Notes: generated from the sequence alone by a model not told the origin. DNA of 64,000 bases from Halieaceae bacterium (GCA_902623175.1 CACNSR010000002.1:62001-126000), one strand, 5' to 3'. Shown: positions 8,211 to 17,303, counted from the stretch's first letter. Program-made: numbers and translations.

Positions 8211-9716
8211 TTAGCTGGCGTCTAGCACCACCGATACCCCCAGCCGCTCTATGGCTGGGGTGCTTTGCTCAATCTCCCAAATGGTCAGGGGATGATCCGT
8301 TCCCCACTGCTTCGGAAAGGCCAACGTTAAGGTCTCTTCTGCCGCGGATACGCTCAAATCGGCCAGCGCTTCGAGGGCCTCGACGTGCTTCAGTATGACC
8401 GCGAGGCGGAGTAGCACCATCATTCTCGCCACCGTTTGGCGTTTTCGTTCTGAGATCGAGTCCAGCACCTCGGAGCGGACCTTACCCTTGAGGCCTGCGA
8501 TCAGGGCTGCCATGACAGTCTGATCCTGCTCGGCAAACCCGGGTAGGTCGGTGTTGAGCACCAGATAAGCGGAGTGCTGAGAGTAATTTTTTTGCGACAC
8601 TGCCACACCGATTTCGTGCAGAGCGCCCGCCCATTCAAGCAGCGCGATATCGCTGGGTTCCAAGCGCCAGGCTTCGCGTGTCGCGTCAGCGAGCAGCGCC
8701 ACCCGATGCGTGACCAGATCGGCGATGGCCTGATCAACAGAGTAGCGTTTCTGCATGGCCGAGATGGTCCGCGTGCGGACGTCCTCGTGGCTGAATCGAC
8801 CAATCAGGTCGTAGATTACGCCCTCTCTAAGCGCCCCGGTTGAGGTACGCATCAGCGGAATTTGCAGCCCGTCAAAGATGCCCATCGTGATCGCTAGACC
8901 CGCTGTGACTACACTTTTGCGAGACTCGCTGAGGCCCTCTAGGCTGATGTCGTCGACGTGGGCGAAAGCGAGCAGCTGTTTTTTCAGCGCGCCAAGTGCA
9001 GCCCGATCAATGCCTTCCTCGCGGTGCCCCACGGTCATGATCAGCGTCTCAATGGCGCGCAGTGTGCCCGATGAGCCGACCGCCTCCTGCCACGATCCGC
9101 TGTGGTAGTTACGGCGAATGTGCGAGACCTCAATGCGCGCCCGATGATAGGCCGCATCGAAACGCTCCTTGGTGATCTTGCCATCGGGAAAGAAGGCCTC
9201 GCCGTAGGAGACGCAGCCCATTTGCAGGCTCTCCAGGCGCAAAGGCTCGAATCTCTCGCCGAGAATGAATTCTGTGCTGCCACCACCGATATCTACCACC
9301 AGTCGCGTGTCCTCGTCGTCGGAGAGCGTGTGGGCGACGCCGAGATAGATGAGGCGCGCCTCCTCTCGACCGTAAATGACATCGATCGGCGCACCGAGAA
9401 TCTGCTCCGCGGGTGCGATAAAGTCCTGCCGATTTTTTGCGCGTCGCAACGCGTTGGTGCCGACAATACGAAGTTTGCCGGGTGCGGTGCTGTCGATCAG
9501 CTGCTTGAATCGCTCCAGGCAGGCCAGCCCGCGCTCTATTGCGCCGGGTGTCAGCATCGCGGCGCTGGACGTCTCGCCCAGCTGTACTTTCTCGGCCAAT
9601 GTCTGAACGGGTCTCAGCTCTCCGAAATCCGACTTGGCGATTATCAGGTGGAATGAATTGCTGCCTAGATCAATGGCAGCGAGTAGTGATTCAGGGTTGT
9701 CTTGGGTATCACTCAT
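8211..9716 (-). CDS. ppx: Ppx/GppA family phosphatase (exopolyphosphatase or pppGpp phosphohydrolase)
   Basis: The 501-residue protein has the ASKHA ATPase-like fold: IDLGSNSFHL (about 15-24), VDIGGGSTEF (about 142) and GSSGTLRA. A C-terminal HD-like helical region follows (about 315-500), the length expected for the long Ppx/GppA form. Members cleave terminal phosphate from polyphosphate or convert pppGpp to ppGpp; sequence alone does not separate the two. It lies 66 bases downstream of alanine racemase on the same strand and could be read as the last gene of that operon. It is also possible that it has its own promoter. Confidence 0.88.
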   Translation of the reverse strand: MSDTQDNPESLLAAIDLGSNSFHLIIAKSDFGELRPVQTLAEKVQLGETSSAAMLTPGAIERGLACLERFKQLIDSTAPGKLRIVGTNALRRAKNRQDFIAPAEQILGAPIDVIYGREEARLIYLGVAHTLSDDEDTRLVVDIGGGSTEFILGERFEPLRLESLQMGCVSYGEAFFPDGKITKERFDAAYHRARIEVSHIRRNYHSGSWQEAVGSSGTLRAIETLIMTVGHREEGIDRAALGALKKQLLAFAHVDDISLEGLSESRKSVVTAGLAITMGIFDGLQIPLMRTSTGALREGVIYDLIGRFSHEDVRTRTISAMQKRYSVDQAIADLVTHRVALLADATREAWRLEPSDIALLEWAGALHEIGVAVSQKNYSQHSAYLVLNTDLPGFAEQDQTVMAALIAGLKGKVRSEVLDSISERKRQTVARMMVLLRLAVILKHVEALEALADLSVSAAEETLTLAFPKQWGTDHPLTIWEIEQSTPAIERLGVSVVLDAS

Positions 9717-9782
9717 AGCATGACCGGGCCCTCATAAATGGGTACATCGGATCTGCACTGGCTGCGTTAGGGCGGGCATCGC

Positions 9783-10850
9783 TCATGTGTGATAGATGCG
9801 GTTTGCTCTAGAGGTCAGGCGGGTCATGAGTTCGTAGCCGATCGTGCCGCAGTGTTCCGCGACGTCATCGATCGATGGTTGATCACCCCAGAGCACTGCC
9901 GGCGCGCCCAAGGTCAAGTTCGGGCAGTCCGTCACATCCACTGTCACCATGTCCATAGAGACCTGGCCCGCCAGTGGCGCGATCTCGCCGTCGATTTCGA
10001 CGGGGGTTCCGTCAGCCGCTCCCCAAGGGTAGCCGTCACCGTATCCCACTGGCACTGTGGCGATCACGCTATCGCGTTGGGCAGTCCAGCGACCCCGGTA
10101 ACCCACAGACTCACCGATTGGTACGTCGCGCAGAGCGATCACCGAACTGGAAAATCGCATCGCAGGGCGAAGAGGAGCAGGATTTGGTAACCCCTTGATT
10201 TGTCCCCCATACAGCGCGTAACCCACTCGCACCCAGTCGCTGGACGCGGACAGCCCGCGCTGCGTTGCTGCCGAGTTGTGAAGACTTGTGGTGTCCTGCC
10301 CGTGGCGGACCGTCTCTTCCCAGCTTAGAAGTTGTGCTCGGGTGAGTGCGTCGTCCGGTTCCTCGGCCGATGCCAGATGCGACATTGCCGTGATTTCACC
10401 GATGCCATATGACAGCAGGATGTCGCGAACGCCAGCGTATCGCTCCGCTGCAAATCCCAGCCGATGCATACCGGTATCGATCTTGATCCACGCCTGAGAC
10501 AGATCCGCTCCCAGCGTTTTGCACCACTCGATTTGCTCGTCGGAGTGTATGACCGGCCAAAGGTTCAGTTTGCCGGCCAAAGCAAGATCGCTAGCAGTGT
10601 GGGGCCCCTCGAGAATCAGTAGCGGGGCGCTGACGCCCATTTCGCGGAGTGCCACGGCTTCTTCAGTAAACGCCACCGCAAGGGCATCTACGCTAGCTTC
10701 AATATGTTTCGCGACCTGAACAGCGCCGTGACCGAAGGCGTCGGCTTTCACCACAGCCATAAACTGATGCGCTGCCAGCCCCCTCCGAAGGGTGCGAATG
10801 TTCTCACTGATGGCTGCGAGATCGATGTGAACCGCTGTCGTGCGTGACAT
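9783..10850 (-). CDS. alr: Alanine racemase, PLP-dependent
   Basis: The 355-residue protein carries the PLP lysine in AVVKADAFGHG (Lys35), the catalytic Tyr in VPVGYGDGYPW (about 255) and the RVGYALYGG and VSMDM signatures. It interconverts L- and D-alanine for peptidoglycan and D-amino acid metabolism. The usual AxxKANAYGHG loop reads KADAFGHG here, a modest variation. Its ATG shares a base with the last base of the D-amino acid transaminase gene, so it is translationally coupled to a D-glutamate/5-oxoproline operon. That context raises the possibility that it feeds D-alanine into transamination rather than, or in addition to, cell-wall synthesis. Confidence 0.93.
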   Translation of the reverse strand: MSRTTAVHIDLAAISENIRTLRRGLAAHQFMAVVKADAFGHGAVQVAKHIEASVDALAVAFTEEAVALREMGVSAPLLILEGPHTASDLALAGKLNLWPVIHSDEQIEWCKTLGADLSQAWIKIDTGMHRLGFAAERYAGVRDILLSYGIGEITAMSHLASAEEPDDALTRAQLLSWEETVRHGQDTTSLHNSAATQRGLSASSDWVRVGYALYGGQIKGLPNPAPLRPAMRFSSSVIALRDVPIGESVGYRGRWTAQRDSVIATVPVGYGDGYPWGAADGTPVEIDGEIAPLAGQVSMDMVTVDVTDCPNLTLGAPAVLWGDQPSIDDVAEHCGTIGYELMTRLTSRANRIYHT

Positions 10851-11710
10851 CAGGGGCTGCTGAAACGATGTTGCTGGAACAGTTTTTGTGCAGCTGACCA
10901 GCGGGATCCCGGGCGGCCGTCATTGACTGGCTTGCCATCCACAGAGATCACGGGCGCCAGTTCCTTAGTAGAGGAGCTCAGCCAGATTTCCGACGCGCTG
11001 AGTACCTCGCCACGGCTCACCGGGCGGACCTCCACAGGCCAGTCTGTATGCGCCGCCAGCAGCTCAAGGCATTGGCGACGCGTGACCCCAGGCAGTTTCT
11101 GATGATCCAGTTCAGGAGTGAGGATCTTGTCGGCGCATACAATAAAGACATTGCAGGCCGCCGCTTCGGTGAGCTCATCTTGCTCGTTAAATAGCAGTAC
11201 TTCCTCAGCTTGCTCTTCAACTGCCTCCATCATGTGCAGTACGTTGCCCAGCAAAGCCGTCGATTTAATATGGCAGCGCCCCCAACGCTGATCTCGTCGG
11301 GTCACTGTGCGAAAGCAGGAGGCTGTTTCGGGTGATCCGCTAGAGGGTGGACTGATGTCAAAGGCGTAAGCGAAGACCGTCGGTAAAGGATGCTCAGGAA
11401 AGGCGTGTTGGCGCTTGTCCACCACCCCTCGGGTAATTTGCAGATAGATTCCGAGATTGCCGGCGCCGTTACGCGCCACGATTTCTTCGAGAATGTTGAT
11501 CAATTGCTCGTGCGAATGCGGCTGCAATAAGGCGATACCATCCAGCGACTGATCGAGCCGCTCAAGATGGTATTGCAAGGCCACCATCTTCCCGTCATAG
11601 CAGGGAATGACCTCGTAGACGCCATCGCCGAACAAGAATCCTCGATCCATTGGCGAGATGCGGACCTCGGCGAGGGGCGCGAAGTCACCGTTGAGGTAGG
11701 CAATGGTCAT
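10850..11710 (-). CDS. dat: D-amino acid transaminase (class IV PLP aminotransferase)
   Basis: The 286-residue fold-type IV aminotransferase has the N-terminal YLNGDFAPL and RGFLFGDGVYEV motifs, the PLP lysine in HIKSTALLGNV (about residue 148) and the Glu-containing LTEAAACNVF loop. The lysine context (IKS..LLGN) is that of D-alanine aminotransferases rather than branched-chain enzymes. It should exchange the amino group between D-alanine and 2-oxoglutarate, giving D-glutamate and pyruvate. It overlaps the DUF4392 gene by 4 bases and alr by 1 base. The neighbours support a role in supplying or removing D-glutamate. Confidence 0.88.
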   Translation of the reverse strand: MTIAYLNGDFAPLAEVRISPMDRGFLFGDGVYEVIPCYDGKMVALQYHLERLDQSLDGIALLQPHSHEQLINILEEIVARNGAGNLGIYLQITRGVVDKRQHAFPEHPLPTVFAYAFDISPPSSGSPETASCFRTVTRRDQRWGRCHIKSTALLGNVLHMMEAVEEQAEEVLLFNEQDELTEAAACNVFIVCADKILTPELDHQKLPGVTRRQCLELLAAHTDWPVEVRPVSRGEVLSASEIWLSSSTKELAPVISVDGKPVNDGRPGSRWSAAQKLFQQHRFSSP

Positions 11711-12561
11711 GCCCGGTCTCCTGATGTCAGCGTATCGTGAACCGCTTGCATAAGACGCTCACCTTCCGCGGCTGGAAAGCTATCTTCAGTGGGCGTCGCT
11801 TCACTGGTCACGCCATCAATCGCACCACGCGCCACCAGATATTCCAAATCCTCTCGAATGCGATGCTTAGCGCTGTCTCCCCGGTCTGATAGCCAGTGAG
11901 CGAAGGCGCAAAGCGCATAGGCCGCCCAGTTGGAGACGTCGGCTACTACCAATTCGTCACAGGTGCTGATCGCAGGCTGAATATTGAGCTTCGACAAGCT
12001 GTTCAGCACATTTCCCATCCCAAGTTCGTTGCCGCCATCACCAATGGCAATGGTAGGGCAGTTAGCCTGAACTAGGTAGGACTCTGCGCCGCCGCACCGC
12101 GCCGTAATGTCGGCACCGGCCATGTTGTAACAGCGCCCATCCGTGGCGCTACCGGGTCTTTCTATACTGATTAGCAACGCGGGTGGCTGGGATCTGTAAA
12201 GCGCAGCTGTCGCAGCGCGGGCGTCATCCCCTGTGCCGTCTGGTAACGGCAGGCAGTTGAAATCTTCATGGAGTGCGGCGGTGACCTGCTTGTCTGAGAG
12301 GATAACGGGATCGCTACCGAGTTGCTGGCAAAGGCGGTAAAGTGCCATGGCGCCCGCCGGTCCGTCTGTCTCAAAGGAATCTCCTACCGGAAAGCCGGTC
12401 AGAATATAGACTCGGCTGGTGCAAGCACTGATCTGTTGGGCTGCACGCAGCAGATAGCCAGGTGTCATGTCCTCGCGCACGTCTGCCATACCCCGATGAT
12501 TACGGGAGACCAGCATCGCCTCAATATTGGCGGAAAGAACTGTGGCGTCAGTGTGCGTCAC
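11707..12561 (-). CDS. DUF4392 protein, D-glutamate cyclase-like
   Basis: The 284-residue protein matches my recollection of the DUF4392 family, the C-terminal half of vertebrate D-glutamate cyclase (DGLUCY), which converts D-glutamate to 5-oxo-D-proline. Visible features are VYILTGFPVGDSFETDGPAGA, a nucleotide- or substrate-loop-like segment, LLISIERPG, and IAIGDGGNELGMGNV near residue 175. It lies between pxpC (14-base overlap) and the transaminase (4-base overlap). The other DGLUCY half, DUF1445, is the first gene of the same operon, so both parts of the animal enzyme are present as separate genes. Activity is inferred from family and context. Confidence 0.8.
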   Translation of the reverse strand: MTHTDATVLSANIEAMLVSRNHRGMADVREDMTPGYLLRAAQQISACTSRVYILTGFPVGDSFETDGPAGAMALYRLCQQLGSDPVILSDKQVTAALHEDFNCLPLPDGTGDDARAATAALYRSQPPALLISIERPGSATDGRCYNMAGADITARCGGAESYLVQANCPTIAIGDGGNELGMGNVLNSLSKLNIQPAISTCDELVVADVSNWAAYALCAFAHWLSDRGDSAKHRIREDLEYLVARGAIDGVTSEATPTEDSFPAAEGERLMQAVHDTLTSGDRA

Positions 12562-13483
12562 GCAAGCGGGTCTCCAGATAGTGCTGTTCCAACCAGCTGA
12601 TGCGGTCTGCCTCGTCGGGGCTGCACAGGGCGAAGCGCACCCTCTGCCCAGGGCGCGATTGGGCTAGTCGCACGCAGTCACTGCGGATCACCGCCCCCGG
12701 TTTTGGATAGCCCCCGACGGTTTGTCGGTCATTTAACAGGACGATGGGGTTCCCATCGGGGGGCACCTGAATCGCACCGTAACAGGTGGCCTCGGAGAAC
12801 AACGAGGTGATGCCTGACTGGAGTTGGGCGCCGTTAAGCGTGACCCCCATTCGGCTAGCCTTGGCGGTGACAGTAAATTCTTCCGTGAGCAAGCCTTGGA
12901 TCGCCTCATCAGCAAAATCGCTGAATTGAAAGCCGCTAACAACGCGCAGTTCCAAGACAGTTTTGGGTTTCCTGATAGGCAGCTGAGCGTCTGCCGCGAG
13001 CACGGCCCTGTCGGGTGCACTCAGGGGCAAATTATCGCCATCCTTCAGAAAACCGCCATCCAGACCGCCAATGGACTCCCGCGGAGAGGTGCTGCGGCTA
13101 TCGAGTTGCGGTGTCGTCATGATACCGCCAGATAGATGGAGATAGCTGTAAACGCCTTCGTTTGTCGCTTTGATCTCGAGTGTCTGACCGGCATCGATTC
13201 GGAGCACGCCCTTTGACGTGACGGGTTGTTGATTGATACTGAGCCGCACGGGTGCGCCGGTAACCACCACGTCATGCGTGTCAGTCAGTGTTGCAGCGAA
13301 GTCCGCGTAAGCCATTTCAACGGCCGCTTCATCATGGTGGTGTCCGAGTTGATGTTGACCACTCAGGAGTGCAGTTGGGTCCATCGCGCCCGAGGGGGGA
13401 ATGCCAATGCTTAACGTGCTGACTCGTCCGCTGTCTTGCACGCTACTGGCGATGCCGGCTTTATGAATCTGTAAGTAGCTCAC
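12548..13483 (-). CDS. pxpC: 5-oxoprolinase subunit C (biotin-dependent carboxyltransferase/KipA family)
   Basis: The 311-residue protein has the AHS2/KipA fold signatures: an N-terminal IHKAGIASSVQDSGR, GIPPSGAMDP, and a C-terminal VPPDGNPIVLLNDRQTVGGYPKPG stretch. With PxpA and PxpB it forms the ATP-dependent prokaryotic 5-oxoprolinase that opens 5-oxoproline to glutamate. It overlaps pxpB by 4 bases and the DUF4392 gene by 14 bases. The canonical B-C pairing supports the assignment over the urea/allophanate carboxylase relatives that share this fold. Confidence 0.9.
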   Translation of the reverse strand: MSYLQIHKAGIASSVQDSGRVSTLSIGIPPSGAMDPTALLSGQHQLGHHHDEAAVEMAYADFAATLTDTHDVVVTGAPVRLSINQQPVTSKGVLRIDAGQTLEIKATNEGVYSYLHLSGGIMTTPQLDSRSTSPRESIGGLDGGFLKDGDNLPLSAPDRAVLAADAQLPIRKPKTVLELRVVSGFQFSDFADEAIQGLLTEEFTVTAKASRMGVTLNGAQLQSGITSLFSEATCYGAIQVPPDGNPIVLLNDRQTVGGYPKPGAVIRSDCVRLAQSRPGQRVRFALCSPDEADRISWLEQHYLETRLRDAH

Positions 13484-14178
13484 GGAATCACACCCCCCAG
13501 CGCGCGAAAAACCGCCTCGCTGATTGGCTCGAAGCGAACAGTGACCCCGACGTTGAGAGGGGAGGGTGGCGCGTTGTTCAGATTAAAAAGCGGCTCCGGA
13601 CAGGCACCAATGAGCCGCCATCCCCCGGGTGACTGGCAGGGATAGACGGCGGTCTGGGCATCCGCAATGGCGACCGCCCCGGAGGGGACTTTCGCTCTGG
13701 GTGTATTGAGCCTCGGCGTTCGGAGCGCCTCGGGCAGGGTGCCGAGGTAGCAAAACCCTGGCGCAAACCCGGTGGCGTAAGCGAAATAGGTGGCGCCACT
13801 GTGCAGGGCGATCACGTCGTCGATGCCGAGACTGCGATCATCGGCTAGCCACTCAAGGTCTGGTGCGACGCTGGGGTGATAAAGGACAGGCAGCACAACA
13901 TCGGCGGTTGAATGCTCAGGGGCCTGGTGGTCAACTAAAGCTGTAGCCTCGGCTTGCTCCCTGAGCCATGCCTCGGTGCGGTCTCTTTCCAGAGTCGATG
14001 CCGAGAAAAAAAGGGTGAGGGTGGTGTAGCCGATGACACTGTCCGTCAAGGTTGGGCCAAAGCGTTGCGTTGCCCGGTTTGCAATTTCAAGGAGCGCTCT
14101 GGTGAGCGCAGGCTGCGGCACTTCGGTGAATACGAGCCGCATTGCCGCTTCACCCGCCGGGCCCAGCTCGAAATTCAT
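13480..14178 (-). CDS. pxpB: 5-oxoprolinase subunit B (KipI/allophanate hydrolase subunit 1 family)
   Basis: The 232-residue protein shows the AHS1/KipI hallmarks: FAYATGFAPGFCYLGTLP, a TPR.KVPSGAVAIA segment and PCQSPGGWRLIG near the C-terminus. It is the partner of PxpC in 5-oxoprolinase. The ATG follows the pxpA stop with no intervening base, and the stop overlaps the pxpC start. Length is normal for the family. There is no sign of fusion to PxpC, which occurs in some bacteria. Confidence 0.9.
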   Translation of the reverse strand: MNFELGPAGEAAMRLVFTEVPQPALTRALLEIANRATQRFGPTLTDSVIGYTTLTLFFSASTLERDRTEAWLREQAEATALVDHQAPEHSTADVVLPVLYHPSVAPDLEWLADDRSLGIDDVIALHSGATYFAYATGFAPGFCYLGTLPEALRTPRLNTPRAKVPSGAVAIADAQTAVYPCQSPGGWRLIGACPEPLFNLNNAPPSPLNVGVTVRFEPISEAVFRALGGVIP

Positions 14179-14919
14179 TCAGTCACCATCCAGTGCCTGA
14201 CGAATTGCCCGAATCATATTGATTGCCCCGGGGGTATCACTGTGCACGCATAGTGTATCGGCACTGACGGGGATTCGCTTACCCCTCGCTGTTCTCAGCT
14301 TGTTCTGGGAAATCGCGACCGCTTGCTTTGCTGCCTCAGTGGGGCTCAACAATGCACCGGGCTTATCGCGGCCGAGTAATAGGCCCCGACTGGTGTAACC
14401 CCGATCAGCAAAGGCTTCGTAACGCAGTGTGAGGCCATGCTCCACTGCGAGTTGGAGTGTCTTACGATCTCTCGGGGTCGCCAGTAACACCAATTCGAGG
14501 TCCGAGTGCCAGTAGGAGACGGCCCTCATGATGTCGTTCATAATGCCCTGGTCGGCCAGCATGGCGTGATACAGCGCGCCATGTGGCTTTACGAAGGTCA
14601 CGCGTGACCCATAAGCCCTCGCGATACCATCGAGTGCGCCAATTTGGTAGAGCATGAGGTCGACGAGTTCCTGGCCGCGGAGGTCCATGGCCCGCCGACC
14701 AAAGCCCTGCTTATCCGGGTAGGAGACGTGAGCTCCGATTTCCGTTTTGTGGCGCCTCGCCAGCTCCACGCAATGACGCATCGTGCTGGGATCGCCAGCA
14801 TGCCCGCCACAGGCAATGTTGGCGGCATCGATGAGCGGCATGATGGCTTTGTCGTCCCCCATTTCCCAGGTGCCAAAACCCTCTCCCATATCGCAGTTAA
14901 GTGTCAGTTGTTTTGTCAT
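14179..14919 (-). CDS. pxpA: 5-oxoprolinase subunit A (LamB/YcsF family)
   Basis: The 246-residue protein begins with the family signature LNCDMGEGFG, followed by ANIACGGHAGDP, IGAHVSYPDKQGFGRR, VKPHGALYH and FADRGYTSRGLL. PxpA is the catalytic-type subunit of 5-oxoprolinase and acts in the cytoplasm on 5-oxoproline with ATP. The upstream DUF1445 gene ends 2 bases before its ATG, and pxpB follows directly. All diagnostic segments are present, so I regard the subunit as intact. Confidence 0.93.
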   Translation of the reverse strand: MTKQLTLNCDMGEGFGTWEMGDDKAIMPLIDAANIACGGHAGDPSTMRHCVELARRHKTEIGAHVSYPDKQGFGRRAMDLRGQELVDLMLYQIGALDGIARAYGSRVTFVKPHGALYHAMLADQGIMNDIMRAVSYWHSDLELVLLATPRDRKTLQLAVEHGLTLRYEAFADRGYTSRGLLLGRDKPGALLSPTEAAKQAVAISQNKLRTARGKRIPVSADTLCVHSDTPGAINMIRAIRQALDGD

Positions 14920-14921
14920 GG

Positions 14922-15716
14922 CTAGCTCGCCAGCTCTGCATTTTTTAGGTCAGTGACCAGCATGTGCCCCGGTTCGTGAGTCACTGCGATCGGTAAGCGG
15001 GCTGATTCTAGCGCCACCTGCGGTGTCACTCCGCAAGCCCAGAAGAGGGGGACGTCATCGGCCCGCACCGTGACGGGGTCACCGAAGTCGGGCTGTGCCA
15101 GGTCGGGAATGCCGATGGCATGCGGATCACCCAGATGAATCGGTGCGCCGTGGACGGACGGATAACGGGAGCAGATCTGGATCGCTTCGATCGCATCTGC
15201 GGTAGGCATCGGTCGCATGCTCACCACCATCTTGCCGCCGAACGGGCCGGCGCTCTTGCAATCGATATGGGTGCGATACATCGGAACGTTGACCCCTTCA
15301 CTGATATTCCTGATTTCGATACCAGCGGCGATTAGCGCCTCTTCGAAGGAAAACGAGCACCCCAGAGCAAACGCCACCCAGTCATCCTGCCAGAGATCAA
15401 CGATGTCGTGTCGCTGCTCGGTCAGTACGCCGTCATGCCAAACTCGATACTGAGGCACATCGGTTCTAATATCGATGTCGGTTCCCAGCCGTGCCAGTGA
15501 GGGATCCCCTGGCCGCTCGCTGACAGCCAGCAGAGGGCAGGGCTTCGGGTTGAGTGTGCAGAACGACTCAAAATGCGCGGCGTCGCCAGCGGGGAGGACC
15601 ACGATATTGCATTGCACATAGCCCGGCGCCAGGCCGGAGGTCTGCTGCGTGAAGTCTGCGGTCCTGCACCGGGCCCGGATTTCATACCCCGCCATGCGCT
15701 CTTCTGTCGCTACCAT
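14922..15716 (-). CDS. DUF1445 putative hydro-lyase, D-glutamate cyclase family (YcsI-like)
   Basis: The 264-residue protein contains the DUF1445/YcsI features [25 protein letters not shown], a mid-protein [39 protein letters not shown]-like segments and a C-terminal [10 protein letters not shown]...ITHEPGHM region. In vertebrates a DUF1445 domain forms the N-terminal half of D-glutamate cyclase. It is the promoter-proximal gene of the seven-gene operon. The annotated ATG is at 15716; an in-frame ATG at 15695 (MAGYEI) would suit the predicted promoter better, because initiation near 15724 leaves only a few leader bases before 15716. Function is inferred from family and context. Confidence 0.82.
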   Translation of the reverse strand: MVATEERMAGYEIRARCRTADFTQQTSGLAPGYVQCNIVVLPAGDAAHFESFCTLNPKPCPLLAVSERPGDPSLARLGTDIDIRTDVPQYRVWHDGVLTEQRHDIVDLWQDDWVAFALGCSFSFEEALIAAGIEIRNISEGVNVPMYRTHIDCKSAGPFGGKMVVSMRPMPTADAIEAIQICSRYPSVHGAPIHLGDPHAIGIPDLAQPDFGDPVTVRADDVPLFWACGVTPQVALESARLPIAVTHEPGHMLVTDLKNAELAS

Positions 15717-15730
15717 CTTGGTCTCGAACT

Positions 15731-15759
15731 TGTATAGTGCTTACGAATAATACGCCCAA
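15731..15759 (-). promoter_or_regulatory. Putative sigma-70 promoter of the D-glutamate/5-oxoproline operon
   Basis: On the minus strand TTGGGC (15759-15754), a 17-base spacer and TATACA (15736-15731) form a plausible sigma-70 promoter, four of six matches in each hexamer. It lies in the 57-base divergent gap with the acyl-CoA ligase. It is the only reasonable promoter I see for the seven genes downstream. Confidence 0.4.
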
Positions 15760-15773
15760 AAGAGAGTGACGCC

Positions 15774-17303
15774 ATGCCGCATTTTTCTGCCTTCGCCGCT
15801 CAAACTCCCCATCGGCCGGCATACATTATGGCCAACTCTGGTGAGGTTGTGACCTACGCTGAGTTGGACCGACGATCGAATCAGGTTTCGCACCTGTTGC
15901 GCGCCTCCGGCGTGAACCGCGGTGATCACATCGCCATCATGATGAAGAACTGCAAAGAGTTTTTGCAGGTGGCTCAGGGCGCGCTTCGCGCCGGTATTAT
16001 CTTCACGCCGATCAGCACGCACCTGAAGCAGGATGAGACGGCATACATCATCACCAATTGCAAAGCCAAGTTGTTCGTTGCTTCTGCGAGCCTAGCCGAC
16101 GTGGCGACGGAGGCCGCTGCGGCCGCTGGTGGATTGGGCCGCTGTTTGTCTGTTGGCGGCGACATTGAGGGCTTCGAGCGATTGGACGAGCAGCTGACGA
16201 GTTTGCCCGAGACGCCAATTGAGGATGAGTTTCTGGGCGCGCCCATGCTGTATTCGTCAGGTACGACAGGCAAGCCAAAAGGGGTGTATTGGGAGCCTCA
16301 CGCAGACAGCATCCATACCGATCACCCTCTATCCGGTAGCGTTGGCGCTTTCTTTGGCTTTGGTGTCGATACCGTTTATCTGTCGCCGGCACCCTTGTAT
16401 CACGCGGCACCTTTGCACTACAACATCATGGTGCTCGGCCTAGGTGGTACGTCCCTCATTATGGAGCACTATGATCCAGAGCAGTCTCTGGCATTGATTG
16501 AGCGATACAAGGCCACACACAGTCAGTGGGTGCCGATTATGTTTGTGCGCATGCTTAAGTTGCCCAAGGACGCACGAACTAAATATGACCTGAGTTCTAT
16601 GCAGTGTGCGATTCATGCGGCGGCGCCGTGCCCAATCGATGTCAAGGAGGCTATGATCGATTGGTGGGGGCCAGTGATTGTCGAGTACTACTCGGGTAGC
16701 GAGGGCAATGGCTTTACTATCATCGACTCCGCAAACTGGCTTACTCATAAGGGCTCCGTAGGCCAGGCAATTATCGGCGACCCGAGGATTTTGGGTGAGG
16801 ATGGCGAGGTACTGGGGCCGGGCGAGGTGGGTGACGTGTACTTCGCCAACAGTCGACCCTTTGAGTACTTCGACGAGCCGGAGAAAACCAAGAACGCCTT
16901 TAATGAACAGGGCTGGAGCACGATGGGCGATGTGGGCTACCTTGACGAGGACGGCTTTCTCTATCTCACCGACCGTAAAAACTTCACCATCATCACCGGT
17001 GGCGTGAACGTGTATCCGGCAGAAATTGAGGGTCTGCTGATTTCCCATGACAAGGTGGCGGATGTGGCGGTGTTTGGTATCCCGCACCCTGAATTTGGGG
17101 AGGAGGTGATGGCAGTTGTGCAGCCCCTCGACTGGGCTGATGCAAACGATGATACCGAGGCAGAGCTGATTGACTGGATGCGGGAGCGGCTGTCGAGTGT
17201 GAAGGTGCCGAGGAAACTGGATTTCCTTGAGCAACTGCCGCGAATGGATAACGGCAAGCTCTATAAACGACACCTGCAGGACGCCTATCGCGACGCGGTG
17301 TGA
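15774..17303 (+). CDS. AMP-forming acyl-CoA synthetase
   Basis: The 509-residue ANL-superfamily ligase has the phosphate loop YSSGTTGKPKG (about 162-172), the hinge and C-terminal motif DRKNFTIITGGVNVYPAE (about 402) and the adenylation lysine in MDNGKLYKR near the end. It activates a carboxylic acid to its CoA thioester through an acyl-adenylate in the cytoplasm. The sequence resembles FadD3/FadD13-like short ligases; the substrate is unknown. It is divergent from the 5-oxoproline operon and precedes a patatin gene by 95 bases, suggesting that free fatty acids released by that phospholipase might be activated here. Confidence 0.87.
   Translation: MPHFSAFAAQTPHRPAYIMANSGEVVTYAELDRRSNQVSHLLRASGVNRGDHIAIMMKNCKEFLQVAQGALRAGIIFTPISTHLKQDETAYIITNCKAKLFVASASLADVATEAAAAAGGLGRCLSVGGDIEGFERLDEQLTSLPETPIEDEFLGAPMLYSSGTTGKPKGVYWEPHADSIHTDHPLSGSVGAFFGFGVDTVYLSPAPLYHAAPLHYNIMVLGLGGTSLIMEHYDPEQSLALIERYKATHSQWVPIMFVRMLKLPKDARTKYDLSSMQCAIHAAAPCPIDVKEAMIDWWGPVIVEYYSGSEGNGFTIIDSANWLTHKGSVGQAIIGDPRILGEDGEVLGPGEVGDVYFANSRPFEYFDEPEKTKNAFNEQGWSTMGDVGYLDEDGFLYLTDRKNFTIITGGVNVYPAEIEGLLISHDKVADVAVFGIPHPEFGEEVMAVVQPLDWADANDDTEAELIDWMRERLSSVKVPRKLDFLEQLPRMDNGKLYKRHLQDAYRDAV

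Noticed and set aside
9240-9256. GGCTCGAATC, resembling a tRNA T-loop
   Set aside because: It is inside ppx and no acceptor or anticodon stem surrounds it.
16440-17273. 277-codon antisense frame within the acyl-CoA ligase, and similar long antisense frames at 20260-20958 and 24402-25277
   Set aside because: All lie opposite well-supported genes with clear motifs; they arise from codon bias.
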